Below, one piece after another: positions 4,606 through 5,830 of a stretch of 5,830 nt of DNA (the stretch's first letter is position 1; the number at the start of each line of letters is the position of its first letter). The notes beneath the pieces were generated by a model. The model was not told the DNA's origin. It did no database searches and saw nothing but the letters and a program-made list of their open reading frames with translations. Made by a program: the position numbers and the translations under genes. The stretch is from an uncultured Clostridia bacterium (GTDB lineage: Bacteria > Bacillota > Clostridia > Christensenellales > Borkfalkiaceae). The stretch spans positions 1-5,830 of the forward strand of contig CAKQKQ010000099.1 in assembly GCA_934249265.1 (NCBI GenBank). Reading direction: 5' to 3'.

Positions 4606-5830
4606 ATGAAAAAAATAATATCGATATTATTGTTGACTGCGATTTTTGCGGGCATAGTCGGTTGCGGTCAGTCTAAGCCGCAAGCGGAAAGGCTCGACCT
4701 TACGTTTGACGACCAAATCGAAAGTTACGATGACAATTTGTTTTACGTAAACGAACTTCCGTCTCAAGACAACAACCCTCAAAAGTTGCTCGGCGCGGCA
4801 GACCCAACTATCGTGTATGTCGAAAAGGGCGAATATGCGGGTTGGTTTTTCATGTACTGCACAAGCACCACAAACACGGGTTACAGATGCTGGAAGAGCA
4901 AAGATTTGCACAGTTGGGAGTACGTAAGCGAGGCTTTGCGCATTACCGACAAAACCCAAAATTGGGGACAACACAGTTATTGGGCCCCGGGGGTAATTTA
5001 CGACCCGTCCGACGAAAATTATTATATGTTTTACAGTGCGTACAGCAATAAATTCGGTCGTTTGTCGGGCGGCATAGCCGTTTCGTCGAGTCCCGCCGGT
5101 CCGTTTGTAAACCTTTCGGGCGAAGTGCAAGCGGGAGTATACGCAAACGGTCAAGCGTACGATGGTTACACCGTGACTACGGCAGACCCGATTTTCGACT
5201 TTGAAAAACTTAAAGATATCGTAAACGGCAGTTACGAATATACCGAAAACGGACCTATTAAAGTAATCGATTTAGAGCCGTTCATCGACCCGATTACGGG
5301 TAAAAAATACGTTTATTTCTGCAGAGATTTGGGCGACGGCAACTACACGAGAAGCGCGATAATGGGCATGGAAATGATAGATTGGCTCACTCCCGATTAT
5401 TCCACGCTTAAACTTCTCACGTTGTGCGGATATTACACTCCCGAATTTTCTCAAGACAAAACGCCCGAAGGCGACGTAAACGAAGGCGCGTACATGACTT
5501 ATCACGACGGTAAGTATTATCTCACTTATTCGTGTTTCGGTTTCCAAGACAAAATGTATCAAGTTCGTCAAGCGATAGCCGACGGACCGCTCGGCGATTT
5601 CGTAAAAGTTCCTTTATCCGACGGCGGTCAAGTAATTGCTTGCGATCCCGATTGGGATTTCTTGTCGGGCACGGGTCACCACACTTTCGTCGAGTACGGC
5701 GGTGAATTGTATATCGTTTATCACGAACACGTCAACAGAAAAGACGGCGCGGGTAATAGGGCGATCGCTTTTGATAGATGCGTGTTTATCGAAAACAATA
5801 AAGGTCAAACCATAATACATGCCAACGGAC
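4606..5830 (+). CDS. Secreted lipoprotein, GH43-like beta-propeller glycosidase (3' end outside window)
   Basis: The frame is open from ATG 4606 to the right edge, 408 residues. Residues 1-20 are a lipoprotein signal peptide (MKK, hydrophobic run, IVGC) with Cys20 as the lipid site, placing the enzyme on the outer face of the membrane. The rest resembles five-bladed propeller family 43 glycosidases: GAADPTIVY with putative general base Asp66, SKDLHSWEYV, YWAPGVIYDP, FIDPITGKKYVYF with putative pKa-setting Asp228, NEGAYM with putative acid Glu293, and GTGHHTFVEY with His358/His359. Asp228 to Glu293 matches the family spacing, while Asp66 to Asp228 (162) seems about 40 longer than in arabinanase, suggesting an insert near residues 175-220. 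Family members cleave arabinan, xylan or related side chains; the substrate cannot be told. It is an accessory gene unrelated to its neighbours. Confidence 0.85.
   Translation, partial: MKKIISILLLTAIFAGIVGCGQSKPQAERLDLTFDDQIESYDDNLFYVNELPSQDNNPQKLLGAADPTIVYVEKGEYAGWFFMYCTSTTNTGYRCWKSKDLHSWEYVSEALRITDKTQNWGQHSYWAPGVIYDPSDENYYMFYSAYSNKFGRLSGGIAVSSSPAGPFVNLSGEVQAGVYANGQAYDGYTVTTADPIFDFEKLKDIVNGSYEYTENGPIKVIDLEPFIDPITGKKYVYFCRDLGDGNYTRSAIMGMEMIDWLTPDYSTLKLLTLCGYYTPEFSQDKTPEGDVNEGAYMTYHDGKYYLTYSCFGFQDKMYQVRQAIADGPLGDFVKVPLSDGGQVIACDPDWDFLSGTGHHTFVEYGGELYIVYHEHVNRKDGAGNRAIAFDRCVFIENNKGQTIIHANG

Noticed and set aside
4627..5154. Long minus-strand open frame (175 codons) opposite the lipoprotein gene
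   Set aside because: It lies wholly within the GH43-like gene, has no recognisable domain, and arises from the codon pattern of the real gene.

Overview
The window looks like bacterial chromosome from an anaerobic, Clostridia-type member of the Bacillota, probably an uncultured gut lineage. The reasons are the gene order thrS - infC - rpmI - rplT - TrmH-family methyltransferase - YebC, the AGGAGG-type ribosome binding sites, a TTGACA/TATTAT promoter, and moderate-to-low GC with very AT-rich intergenic DNA. The taxonomic call is inference from family knowledge; no rRNA gene is present.

Layout. Positions 1-870 hold the 3' half of a threonyl-tRNA synthetase gene. A strong promoter (878-907) then starts a new unit with a leader of about 160 nt. 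The leader ends in a terminator-like hairpin (1021-1050) that overlaps a possible 11-codon leader peptide. After it come infC (IF-3, non-AUG start near 1078), rpmI (L35) and rplT (L20), followed by a strong intrinsic terminator (2228-2262). A TrmH/SpoU-type RNA methyltransferase (2274-3014) and a YebC/TACO1-family protein (3027-3767) follow, 12 nt apart. Positions 3768-4605 contain no convincing gene. This gap holds a roughly 200-bp structured repeat built from inverted GATGAAATC words, a long hairpin that reads best as a terminator on the minus strand, a near-perfect 20-bp dyad, and AT-rich DNA. A second clear promoter (4534-4562) drives a secreted lipoprotein of the GH43-like beta-propeller glycosidase class (4606 to the right edge, incomplete).

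How the genes fit together. The first 3.8 kb is a translation cluster: tRNA charging, initiation factor, two large-subunit proteins, an RNA methyltransferase, and a YebC-family protein now linked to translation elongation. In relatives, L20 represses the infC-rpmI-rplT operon through its leader, and the leader here has the right position and a terminator to match. The GH43-like lipoprotein is an unrelated accessory gene for polysaccharide use.

The main oddities are as follows. The ThrRS differs from textbook ThrRS at a zinc ligand, a threonine-pocket tyrosine and an anticodon-contact arginine. The infC leader has an overlapping peptide and terminator. The TrmH gene starts just behind a terminator with no visible ribosome binding site. 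The intergenic repeat may be dispersed in the genome. I see no evidence for a wholly new multi-gene system, CRISPR array, insertion sequence or tRNA/rRNA gene.
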